64,000 nucleotides of DNA, from contig NZ_CP195106.1 in assembly GCF_051175385.1 (NCBI RefSeq), positions 6,324,001 to 6,388,000 of the forward strand, written 5' to 3'. This DNA comes from Tundrisphaera lichenicola (GTDB lineage Bacteria; Planctomycetota; Planctomycetia; Isosphaerales; Isosphaeraceae). Position numbers and translations under genes: made by a program. The notes under the pieces are model-generated. The model made no database searches. It was not told where the DNA came from and saw nothing but the letters and a program-made list of their open reading frames with translations. Each line of letters opens with the position of its first letter. Within the stretch, counting starts at the first letter, position 1. Shown in pieces: positions 23,538 to 31,200 of this stretch.

Positions 23538-23648
23538 TTGCGGAAGTTCACCATCCGAGACGCCATGATGTTCATCGCGGCGTTCGCCCTGGGTGGGATC
23601 GGGGCTCGTGTCAACAACGCGATGAGGTTGGAGAGAGGATCCGCATAG
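23538..23648 (+). pseudogene. Short FTIRD-type ORF, probable gene remnant
   Basis: A TTG-initiated 36-codon frame reads RKFTIRDAMMFIAAFALGG and then stops at TAG. The pattern resembles the N-terminal 'RFTIRDLM...A..A' membrane segment of many planctomycete proteins. No Shine-Dalgarno is visible and the frame ends after the first helix. It is either a truncated relic or a very small membrane protein. Confidence 0.3.
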
Positions 23649-24138
23649 GATAATGGAGCTAATCACCGGCGAGGGGCTGGATAAGTTCCGCGATAAGCTG
23701 CAAGAGCGAGGCGGATATCGACCAGGGCGACCGCACGCTATTCTTTTGATGGATTGAGACTTACAGCGAATGGCTTGAATTTCAGGAAACACCTTACCGA
23801 CCCCTCACATCGCATGCGAGATACCCGGGCGGCCTGGACTCGGGCGACCCACCCCACTCGTCCCGATTGGGTCGAACTACCTGTGAAACTCAGGCTTCCC
23901 GAAGAGAATCCACGCAAACAAATTTTATATCAACAATTGATATCCCTATAGAGCGGGTTTACCGATGAGGCTGTGCAAGGTGTCCAAGAACAGAGAGGGT
24001 GCGGTAGTGTAGGGGATCGAGATTGTGAGGCTGGAGGAGTTATAAACCTTGCATCCGCTCTCATATTCCTGAAAGATCCTGAATCGATTCAATTCCGATC
24101 GAAAAGTGGCTGTTCTCCGCACACCGGAATGGTCTGAG
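23649..24138. other. Lower-GC intergenic stretch before the membrane hydrolase
   Basis: About 490 bp of mixed composition with several AT-rich runs (for example AAATTTTATATCAACAATT near 23920). No frame shows convincing coding character. No transposase remnant, direct-repeat border or RNA could be identified by eye. It may carry the promoter of the 24139 gene. Confidence 0.45.
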
Positions 24139-25425
24139 ATGATGAAGGATAAAGAATCCGACCCGGCATCCGATCAGGCACCCCATCCCCATTACGTAAT
24201 AACATTGGTCCATGGAACTTTCGCACCCCGCGCCCGTTGGACGCAGGATGGTTCACTATTGCGCGAGGTCCTGAAAGAAAGGCTGGTCGCCTCCAGCACC
24301 GTTTTCGAGACCTTCCGATGGACGGGCGGGAATTCGCATTTTGACCGAATAAAGGCGGGACTCGCATTCAGGAAATTCTTTCGTGAACTATCGGCGAAAT
24401 ACCCAGAGAGCAAGCACGTCATAGTCGCCCACAGCCATGGCGGCAATGTCGTACTCTACGGCCTGCGGCGGACCCGAAGTCAAGGTCACCCGAATCTTAA
24501 CGCGATAGTATTTCTTGCGACACCCTTCATTCGCCCCGAAGAGATTGACATTAAAAAAAATTCTCGATACAGAGGATTTTCTGGTCAGTTCGCAGCTATC
24601 GGCACATTGGTATTTGCGTTAATGCTGACGATCGCGGTTCCTGTTGCATTAATGGGACTTAGTGGGAACGGCCCAAGTGGATCTCAAGTCAAATCGCTGC
24701 TCTATCTAATTCTGGTCGCCGCAACGTACACCGGCAGCATAAAATTATGGTTGAAATCGCGTCGTGACTTTCGTCCCGGTGGGCCCGAATTTCAGCAATT
24801 AGCTAGGTCCCAGGCCAGACTCGCTCGATTTTTGAGCGGCCCTCGCGTAGCGCCCGCGCCCTTGCTGGCGGTTTCAACGCAAGGCGATGAGGCCATGCTC
24901 GTGCTTGAAACGACGAACTCGGTAGACAGTACAGGGATTATATCGATAAAAGCCATCTCCTGCCTATGGTTCCTAGGATCGATAGGAATGGCAGCATTAC
25001 TGGGCAGAGAACTCTGGGCTTTAGTTTATGATTTCAAACACCTGCCGCCACCCGGAGAGCGTCATGATTTTGGCGCGGGTCCGTTGATTATCATCTTTTT
25101 CATTCTTGTAGAACTGGTCGTTCTCCTCGTGGTCATCGCAACCATATTCTTCATTCCTACCTTTATGAACAAGGCACTGGATCATTGGAGGTGGTTTTCG
25201 ATGGGCATGGGCTACGGTCGAGGACCAACCGGATCGCATAACCTCTTTCGAGTAAATCCCGAGTTGCGTCCTCCTGGCGATATCTCGTGCGAGAAGTTAG
25301 TGGTAACCACCCGGTCGCCTTGGTACTCCAAGGTACTTCGACACTCGGCTCTATACAACGATCGAACGGCACTCACGAAGATAGCCGAATGGGTCGCTTC
25401 GATCACCGATCGACAATCACTTTAA
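24139..25425 (+). CDS. Alpha/beta-hydrolase-like protein with membrane helices, lower GC
   Basis: 428 residues from the ATG at 24139 (a GTG 11 codons earlier is open but has no ribosome site). The N-terminal part is a lipase-type hydrolase: oxyanion motif LVHGTFAPRARW, nucleophile elbow VIVAHSHGGNVV, then ATPFIRPEEID. Four hydrophobic segments follow (about 155-175, 190-208, 270-292, 310-345), so the enzyme is membrane anchored. The C-terminal part (GDISCEKLVVTTRSPW) shows no known domain. Codon use is clearly less GC-biased than its neighbours (many TTA, ATA and AAT codons), suggesting recent acquisition. The substrate is unknown. Confidence 0.75.
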   Translation: MMKDKESDPASDQAPHPHYVITLVHGTFAPRARWTQDGSLLREVLKERLVASSTVFETFRWTGGNSHFDRIKAGLAFRKFFRELSAKYPESKHVIVAHSHGGNVVLYGLRRTRSQGHPNLNAIVFLATPFIRPEEIDIKKNSRYRGFSGQFAAIGTLVFALMLTIAVPVALMGLSGNGPSGSQVKSLLYLILVAATYTGSIKLWLKSRRDFRPGGPEFQQLARSQARLARFLSGPRVAPAPLLAVSTQGDEAMLVLETTNSVDSTGIISIKAISCLWFLGSIGMAALLGRELWALVYDFKHLPPPGERHDFGAGPLIIIFFILVELVVLLVVIATIFFIPTFMNKALDHWRWFSMGMGYGRGPTGSHNLFRVNPELRPPGDISCEKLVVTTRSPWYSKVLRHSALYNDRTALTKIAEWVASITDRQSL

Positions 25426-25637
25426 TACGCAAGAGATAACGTTTAGACATGATTTCGGACGCGTGGGGTAACAGGGGTAATCGTCGCTTACCTCGGAAGC
25501 CAATTCGACCGCATGGTGAGCGCAACTTCCCAAGACCACCCTACCGCAAAGCCTGCCACCATTCCGCTGGATTGTCCCAGAACGAAAGTGCAATGTCCTG
25601 GTCAATGGATGGTAGGGTTCCTGAGTTCCTCGCGACT

Positions 25638-27179
25638 TCAGAGCTTCCTCAGAACTTCCAGCGCCTTCGTTTCGAACATCGATTGCCATTCGGGGGACAC
25701 GAGGCTATCGCAGTCTTCTTGCGCGTAGCCGGTATTCTCTCGCTGCTCTTTCGTGGGCGTGTAGTAGATGTAGCCGTTGGTGTAGCCGGCCACGAAGGCA
25801 TGGGGATCGTTGGCGGCCTTCTTGATGTTGAGGCCGATCTGGACCGTGAGTTCGCCGGGGAAGGTCACCAGCTTGAAGTCGCCGATCCGTAGCCCTGCCA
25901 CTTCGACGTCGAGCGTGGGTTTTCCGGCGGCCAGGGTCTGTTCCTGATGCTTCTTCAGCAGGGCGAGGTTGGTGTTCAACCGCGTGAGTTGCTCCATGAC
26001 CTGGATGTTCTTCAGGTAGTCGTCGACGCCGACGCGGTTGTCGGCATCGAGTTGCGGGAGGGCATCCCGGCCCAGCGTCCGGTCGTGCAGGTAGCCTTGC
26101 GAATAGTGCGACGGAAAGTCGGGCGAGAGGGTCCGTTGCATCAGCATCGGCAGGAATGTCTTGAAATTGATGTTCGTGGGCCTGAGCGAGGCCACGAGTC
26201 GGGCCTGGTCGGCCTGGATCGCAGCGATCCTCCGTTCGAAGTCGGCGGCGCGGGGCAGGGCGATGACCTCGTTGCTGACCCGGAGTTCGGCGTTCGGCAC
26301 GGTCTGGATCTTGCGGGCCGCACTCAAGACGCTGAGGCCGAGCATGCTGCCGAGCGGCTCGGCATTCGCTGGACGGCTCGCCTCCTTGTAACGCACCGGG
26401 TTGATGTCGCCGCCGCAACCCTGGACGAAGAAGGCCATCGACCCCTCGCCGAGCGTCTCCTCGATCGCCTTCGAGGCGAAGCCGGGATAGTCGGCCGAGT
26501 TCCCCTTGCTGGGCGGGTTCATGATGGGATGACAGGCGAAGGTGTAGAGCACCGCCAGGGGCGTGCCGTCCTCGCGATCCAGCCGGAGCAGCCCGACTTG
26601 CGGGTCGATCGGCCCGACGCTCGCCACGTCCTCATCGCGTGGCATCGAGTAGGCACGACGCATGTCGACCTCGCTGCCATCCTTCAGCTTCAGGCGACGG
26701 TTCTCGCTGATCCGGTCCTCGTGACCGGCTCCCGCGCCCGCCCGGACGGGCATCAACTTCGAGGCCGCGTCCTTCACCGCCCGGACCGTGAGTTGATCGG
26801 TGTCGGCCCGGACGATCCCATGACAATGACTGGCATTGATCAGCACGTTCGACGGCGAGACCCCGAGATCCTTCTCCAACCGCTCGCGCACCTTCGCGAG
26901 GAAGTCATTCCCGATCCGCCCGATTTCGCCGATGGCCACCGCATCCAGCGTGATGAGCACGACCGTCGTTTCGGCCTGCTTCAGCACCATCGCCTTCACA
27001 TAGCAAGGATCATTCACCGGTCCCGCGGCGCGATCGGTGATCTCCATCCTGGCGACCCCGGCGAGCAGCGGTGCCGCCTCGCCACGCGCATCGTTCGCGG
27101 CGAGGGATGGCCCAACGACCACCACGGGAGGGCAGAAGGTGGTGAACGCGAGGAGGAGTGCGGAATATCGATTTGTCAC
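25638..27179 (-). CDS. Neutral/alkaline ceramidase-like secreted protein
   Basis: 513 residues from a GTG at 27179 (AGGGCG about 9 nt upstream); a much longer open frame upstream is antisense to ppk2 and not coding. A signal peptide (ALLLAFTTFCPPVVVV) precedes the neutral-ceramidase N-terminal domain pattern: GVARMEITDRAAGPVNDP, LINASHCHGIVRAD (metal His), VLYTFACHPIMNPP (metal His), DYPGFASKAIEETLG and FFVQGCGGDINP. The C-terminal part ends with FPGELTVQIGLNIKK and AFVAGYTNGYIYYTP, also seen in this family. Planctomycete members are often annotated only as hypothetical proteins, and activity on ceramide is unproven. Confidence 0.85.
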   Translation of the reverse strand: MTNRYSALLLAFTTFCPPVVVVGPSLAANDARGEAAPLLAGVARMEITDRAAGPVNDPCYVKAMVLKQAETTVVLITLDAVAIGEIGRIGNDFLAKVRERLEKDLGVSPSNVLINASHCHGIVRADTDQLTVRAVKDAASKLMPVRAGAGAGHEDRISENRRLKLKDGSEVDMRRAYSMPRDEDVASVGPIDPQVGLLRLDREDGTPLAVLYTFACHPIMNPPSKGNSADYPGFASKAIEETLGEGSMAFFVQGCGGDINPVRYKEASRPANAEPLGSMLGLSVLSAARKIQTVPNAELRVSNEVIALPRAADFERRIAAIQADQARLVASLRPTNINFKTFLPMLMQRTLSPDFPSHYSQGYLHDRTLGRDALPQLDADNRVGVDDYLKNIQVMEQLTRLNTNLALLKKHQEQTLAAGKPTLDVEVAGLRIGDFKLVTFPGELTVQIGLNIKKAANDPHAFVAGYTNGYIYYTPTKEQRENTGYAQEDCDSLVSPEWQSMFETKALEVLRKL

Positions 27180-27476
27180 GGTTCTATCGCCCTGTAAAAG
27201 TTTAGCATGAACACACGAACAAAATTTATCTGGATACTCATCGAGCAAACCGTGAGATTGCGTAGCCGCCGAGTATTCTCGGAGTACGGGAGGGCCCGGT
27301 AAATAGCCTTCCGAGATTCTCCGACGAACCGAGTTCCTGGAGAATCCAGGAGGAATCCTGAAATTTTGGACGACGCTCCGGGATTTGACTATTCCTCCCA
27401 GGCTTCCGGGAACCATAGTGGTGGTTCGTGGCTCGGGAATCGCCTGGAGCGGGTCCGTCCCTTTTCGGAGTCCGTC

Positions 27477-28376
27477 GTGATTCGCAAGGATATCATCGAC
27501 CTGTTTCGCGTCCCCCCCGGCAAGAAGGTCCGGCTGAAGCATCACAATCCCGGCTGGAGTCAGACCGAGGAGTTGGAGGAACTCGGGAAGGACGTGGTCA
27601 AGGATCGGGCCCGGAAGCTCCTCGATGAGAACCTGGCGGATCTGACGGAGGCCCAGGACCTGCTCTATGCCGGGAAGAAATACTCGCTGCTGATCCTCTT
27701 CCAGGCGATGGACGCCGCCGGCAAGGACGGGACGATCAAGCACGTCATGTCGGGCGTGAACCCGCAGGGGTGCCAGGTCTACAGCTTCAAGCATCCCTCG
27801 GCCGGGGAACTCGACCACAACTTCCTCTGGCGGTACATGCTCTGCCTCCCGGAGCGTGGGAAGATCGGGATCTTCAACCGGTCTTACTTCGAGGATGTCC
27901 TGATCGTGAAGGTCCACCCAAAGTTGCTGGACGGGCAGCAATTGCCCGGCAACGTGGACGGCAAGAAGTTCTGGCAACGGCGATACCAGGACATCAACGC
28001 GTTCGAGCGGCACCTGGCGAGGAACGGCACGGTCATCCTCAAGTTCTTCCTGAACATCTCGAAGGACGAGCAGAAGAGGAGGTTCCTGGAACGGCTGGAC
28101 CGCCCGGAAAAGAACTGGAAGTTCTCGGAGGCGGATCTCGCCGAGCGAGGCTACTGGGACAAGTACATGAAGGCCTACGAGGACTGCCTCTCGGCGACGA
28201 GCACGAGGTGGGCCCCCTGGTACATCGTCCCGGCCGATCACAAGTGGGTCACGCGCGCCGTCGTCGCGGACGTCATCACCACCACGATCCGCTCGATGGA
28301 CCTGAAGTATCCCGAGGTCACCGACGAGCAGCGAGCGAGCCTGGCCGAGGCGAAGCGGCAGCTCTCGGCGGAGTGA
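27477..28376 (+). CDS. ppk2: Polyphosphate kinase 2 family protein
   Basis: 299 residues from a GTG at 27477 with GGAG 7 nt upstream. Walker A is FQAMDAAGKDGTIKHVMSG, and Walker B-type and lid motifs follow: GKIGIFNRSYFEDVL and KFFLNISKDEQKRRFLERL. WAPWYIVPADHKW is also diagnostic. PPK2 transfers phosphate between polyphosphate and nucleotides. The classes (NDP versus NMP phosphorylating) cannot be separated with confidence by eye; the short single-domain length fits class I or III. It stands alone, convergent to nothing, 297 bp from the divergent ceramidase-like gene. Confidence 0.93.
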   Translation: MIRKDIIDLFRVPPGKKVRLKHHNPGWSQTEELEELGKDVVKDRARKLLDENLADLTEAQDLLYAGKKYSLLILFQAMDAAGKDGTIKHVMSGVNPQGCQVYSFKHPSAGELDHNFLWRYMLCLPERGKIGIFNRSYFEDVLIVKVHPKLLDGQQLPGNVDGKKFWQRRYQDINAFERHLARNGTVILKFFLNISKDEQKRRFLERLDRPEKNWKFSEADLAERGYWDKYMKAYEDCLSATSTRWAPWYIVPADHKWVTRAVVADVITTTIRSMDLKYPEVTDEQRASLAEAKRQLSAE

Positions 28377-28497
28377 GCCGAGTGATCGAGATGGACCCAC
28401 CCCGGGCGTACGTCCTCCGGACCTCGATGAATCATCATCAAGATAGCCGCATGTCCTTTCCAGCTCCGTCGAGTTCACATTGCAGGCGAGGGTCGAG

Positions 28498-29673
28498 ATG
28501 AGCGTTCTACAAGTCACCGGGCCTGGCGACAGGCTGGTCTCGATCGACGCCTATCGAGGGTTCGTGATGCTGGCGATGGCCTCGGGGGGCCTCGCCCTGG
28601 GGAAGGCGGCGCAGTTGCATCCCGGGGATCGGCTCTGGGAGGCCTTGAGCTTCCACACGGAGCATGTCTCGTGGCGGGGCTGCTCGTCCTGGGACCTGAT
28701 CCAGCCTTCGTTCATGTTCATCGTCGGCGTGGCGATGCCGTTCTCCTACGCCAACCGCACGGCCCGGGGCGAGGGGCAGGGCGGGCAGTTCGGGCACGCG
28801 CTGATCCGGTCGACGGTGCTGGTCCTGCTCGGGGTCTTCCTGGCATCGGCCTGGAACCGGCAGACCAACTGGGTCTTCACCAACGTCCTGGCGCAGATCG
28901 GGCTGGGCTACCCGTTCGTCTTCCTGCTGCTCGGCCGATCGGCCCGGGTCCAGTTCGCGGCGCTGGTCGCGATCCTGGTGGGGTACTGGCTCCTGTTCGC
29001 CCTCTACCCCCTGCCGGGGTCCGGATATCCGGGAGGAGACTCTCCCGAGGCCGGCGCCTTGACGGGGTTCCTGGCCCACTGGGCGAGGGACACCAACCCG
29101 GCGGCGGCCTTCGACGGGGTGTTCCTGAATCTCTTCCCTCGACCGTCGGGCTCCCCCTTCGTCGTGAATGAGGGGGGATACGCGACGCTGAACTTCGTGC
29201 CGTCGATCGCCACGATGCTCGCGGGGGTGCTGGCGGGGGGGCTCCTGCGGTCGGGGGCTCGCCCGATGGCCAAGGTTGGTTGGCTGGTCCTGGCGGGGGT
29301 GGCCTGCCTGGCGCTGGGGTGGGGCCTGGATCGGGCCATTTGCCCGATCGTCAAGCGGATCTGGACTCCTTCCTGGGTGGTGTACAGCACGGGGTGGACC
29401 TCGCTCCTGCTCGCCCTGTTCTATGGCCTGATTGACGTCGCCGGGTTCCGGCGCTGGGCGTTCCCGATGGTCGTGGTCGGGGTCAACTCGATCGCGTTCT
29501 ACATGATGGCCCAGTTGATGAAGCCATTCGTCGCCGGGCAGCTCCAGATCCATTTCGGCCAGACCCTCTTCGACGGAGACTACGGCCCGACGGTCCGCTC
29601 GGCGACTGTCCTGCTGGCCTTCTGGTTGATCGCCTACGGGATGTACCGGCAGAGGATCTTCGTCCGGATCTGA
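28498..29673 (+). CDS. DUF5009/HGSNAT-like multi-pass membrane protein
   Basis: 391 residues, about 10 hydrophobic helices. The N-terminus RLVSIDAYRGFVMLAM followed by WDLIQPSFMFIVGVAMPFS is the signature of the bacterial NagX/DUF5009 relatives of heparan-alpha-glucosaminide N-acetyltransferase. Family members are thought to move acyl groups across the membrane onto sugars. The start is the ATG at 28498 with GAGGG upstream. It precedes a secreted esterase and a DUF1549/DUF1553-DUF1501 pair on the same strand, compatible with polysaccharide processing. Confidence 0.85.
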   Translation: MSVLQVTGPGDRLVSIDAYRGFVMLAMASGGLALGKAAQLHPGDRLWEALSFHTEHVSWRGCSSWDLIQPSFMFIVGVAMPFSYANRTARGEGQGGQFGHALIRSTVLVLLGVFLASAWNRQTNWVFTNVLAQIGLGYPFVFLLLGRSARVQFAALVAILVGYWLLFALYPLPGSGYPGGDSPEAGALTGFLAHWARDTNPAAAFDGVFLNLFPRPSGSPFVVNEGGYATLNFVPSIATMLAGVLAGGLLRSGARPMAKVGWLVLAGVACLALGWGLDRAICPIVKRIWTPSWVVYSTGWTSLLLALFYGLIDVAGFRRWAFPMVVVGVNSIAFYMMAQLMKPFVAGQLQIHFGQTLFDGDYGPTVRSATVLLAFWLIAYGMYRQRIFVRI

Positions 29674-29832
29674 CCGGCTCCAGGTCGTTCCATTTGATCG
29701 AAATCGCTTGACCGGGCCTCGGGCGTGGCTCAAGGTGGACCGCGATCGGTCCGGGCCGGTGACTTCGCCGGCCTTCGGCTTGCCGCCCCTCGTGACGGAG
29801 GGGGTTCGGGTCCATTTCGAGAGGATGGGGTC

Positions 29833-31089
29833 ATGGCGAGGATGGTCGGCTCGCATCGTGTCCTTTTTTTCGCGCTCATCGCCCTGGGGATCGCAGAGTC
29901 CCCGGGTCTGGCCCAGGAGGCTCCCGTGAAGGAGGAACCTCGCCTCAACATGGTGGGGGCTTACGGGTCGTGGCTCTCGGAGAAGGTGCTGGGCGACGGC
30001 CCGGCCCGGCTCTCGTTCCGGACGGGGAAATGGAAGTCGCTCGACGATTGGCGGGCCGTCGCGAGGGAACGGGCCTGGGATCGGATCGCCCCGGTCGATC
30101 AGGGGGGAAAGCCCGAGGTCCGGGTCGAGTCGACCCGCGAGTTCGACGGCTTGCAGATCGAGCGGCTCTCGTGGCAGCTCCCCGGCGGGCCGCGGACCGA
30201 GGCGGTCTTCCTGAAGCCGATCGGGGCCAAGGGGCCCTTGCCCGCGATCCTGGGCCTGCACGACCACGGAGGCAACAAGTTCCTGGGCTGGCGGAAGATC
30301 GCCCGAATCGGCGACGAGCCGACCGAGATCGTCGAGGCCCACCAGGACGAATATTACGGGGGGGTGGCCTGGGCCAACGAGATCGCCAAGCGCGGTTACG
30401 CCGTCCTGGTCCACGACACGTTCCCGTTCGCGAGCCGCCGGGTCCGCGTGGCCGACGTCTCGCCCAAGGTCCGCGAGGACGGGATCGACCCCGAGCCGAC
30501 CGACACCCCGGGCGTGAAGAGCTACAACAAGTTCGCCTCGGCCCACGAAGACGTGATGGAAAAGAGCCTGATCTGCGCCGGGACCACCTGGCCAGGGGTC
30601 TACGTGGTCGAGGACCAGAGGGCGCTGGATGTCCTCTGCGCCCGGCCCGAGGTCGACCCCTCGCGAGTTGGCTGCGCCGGGCTCTCGGGCGGCGGGATGC
30701 GGACCGTTTTCCTGGGCGGCCTGGACGACCGGATCAAGTGCGCGATCGCCGTCGGGTTCATGACGACCTGGCGCGACCTCCTGCTCGACAAATGTTACAC
30801 GCACACCTGGATGACCTACGTGCCGCTCCTGCCGCGCGACCTCGACTTCCCCGAGATCCTCGCCCTCCGGGCCCCTTCTCCCACGATGGTCCTCAACTGC
30901 AACGAGGATCAGCTCTACACCCCACCCGAGATGCACCGGGCCGACGCGATCCTCCGCGAGACCTTCGAGAAGGGCGGGGCCGCCGACGCCTATCGCTGCA
31001 ACTTCTATCCGGGCGGCCACAAGTTCGACCTCGAAATGCAGAAGGATGCGTTCGAGTGGTTCGATCGCCACCTGAAGGCGAAGCCGTAG
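29833..31089 (+). CDS. Secreted dienelactone-hydrolase/acetyl-xylan-esterase-like hydrolase
   Basis: 418 residues from the ATG at 29833. A signal peptide (VLFFALIALGIAESPGLAQ) precedes an alpha/beta-hydrolase: LPAILGLHDHGGNKF, nucleophile elbow GCAGLSGGGMRT, acid in LNCNEDQLYTP and His in YPGGHKFD. The length and the long insertion between strand 3 and the elbow match planctomycete proteins annotated as acetyl xylan esterase or abhydrolase_7. The substrate is uncertain; a polysaccharide ester is plausible given neighbours. Confidence 0.85.
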   Translation: MARMVGSHRVLFFALIALGIAESPGLAQEAPVKEEPRLNMVGAYGSWLSEKVLGDGPARLSFRTGKWKSLDDWRAVARERAWDRIAPVDQGGKPEVRVESTREFDGLQIERLSWQLPGGPRTEAVFLKPIGAKGPLPAILGLHDHGGNKFLGWRKIARIGDEPTEIVEAHQDEYYGGVAWANEIAKRGYAVLVHDTFPFASRRVRVADVSPKVREDGIDPEPTDTPGVKSYNKFASAHEDVMEKSLICAGTTWPGVYVVEDQRALDVLCARPEVDPSRVGCAGLSGGGMRTVFLGGLDDRIKCAIAVGFMTTWRDLLLDKCYTHTWMTYVPLLPRDLDFPEILALRAPSPTMVLNCNEDQLYTPPEMHRADAILRETFEKGGAADAYRCNFYPGGHKFDLEMQKDAFEWFDRHLKAKP

Positions 31090-31106
31090 ACCGATCGACG
31101 TTTCGC

Positions 31107-31137
31107 TTGACATCACCCCCGCGATGGGCGATAGAGT
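31107..31137 (+). promoter_or_regulatory. Sigma70-like promoter upstream of the PSCyt1/DUF1549/DUF1553 gene
   Basis: TTGACA at 31107-31112 and TAGAGT at 31132-31137 are separated by 19 bp. The -10 hexamer TAGAGT is the same as in the promoter candidate at 55221-55249. The site starts 18 nt after the esterase stop and lies 64 nt before the next start codon. Confidence 0.5.
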
Positions 31138-31200
31138 GGTTTGACGAATGTTAAAACCGAGGTTCGAGTCGCGCAACGCGAGGGCGTCGAGGGGGACACC

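Noticed and set aside
23754..23951. 65-codon plus-strand frame
   Set aside because: No ribosome site, no hydrophobic or domain pattern, and mixed composition; probably chance.
24139..25425. The membrane hydrolase as a phage-defence gene
   Set aside because: The low GC suggests transfer, but no restriction, toxin-antitoxin or other defence gene lies beside it, so there is no support from context.
25638..28517. A 959-residue ceramidase-like protein using the whole open frame
   Set aside because: The part upstream of 27179 is antisense to ppk2 and not family-like; the signal peptide begins at the GTG at 27179.
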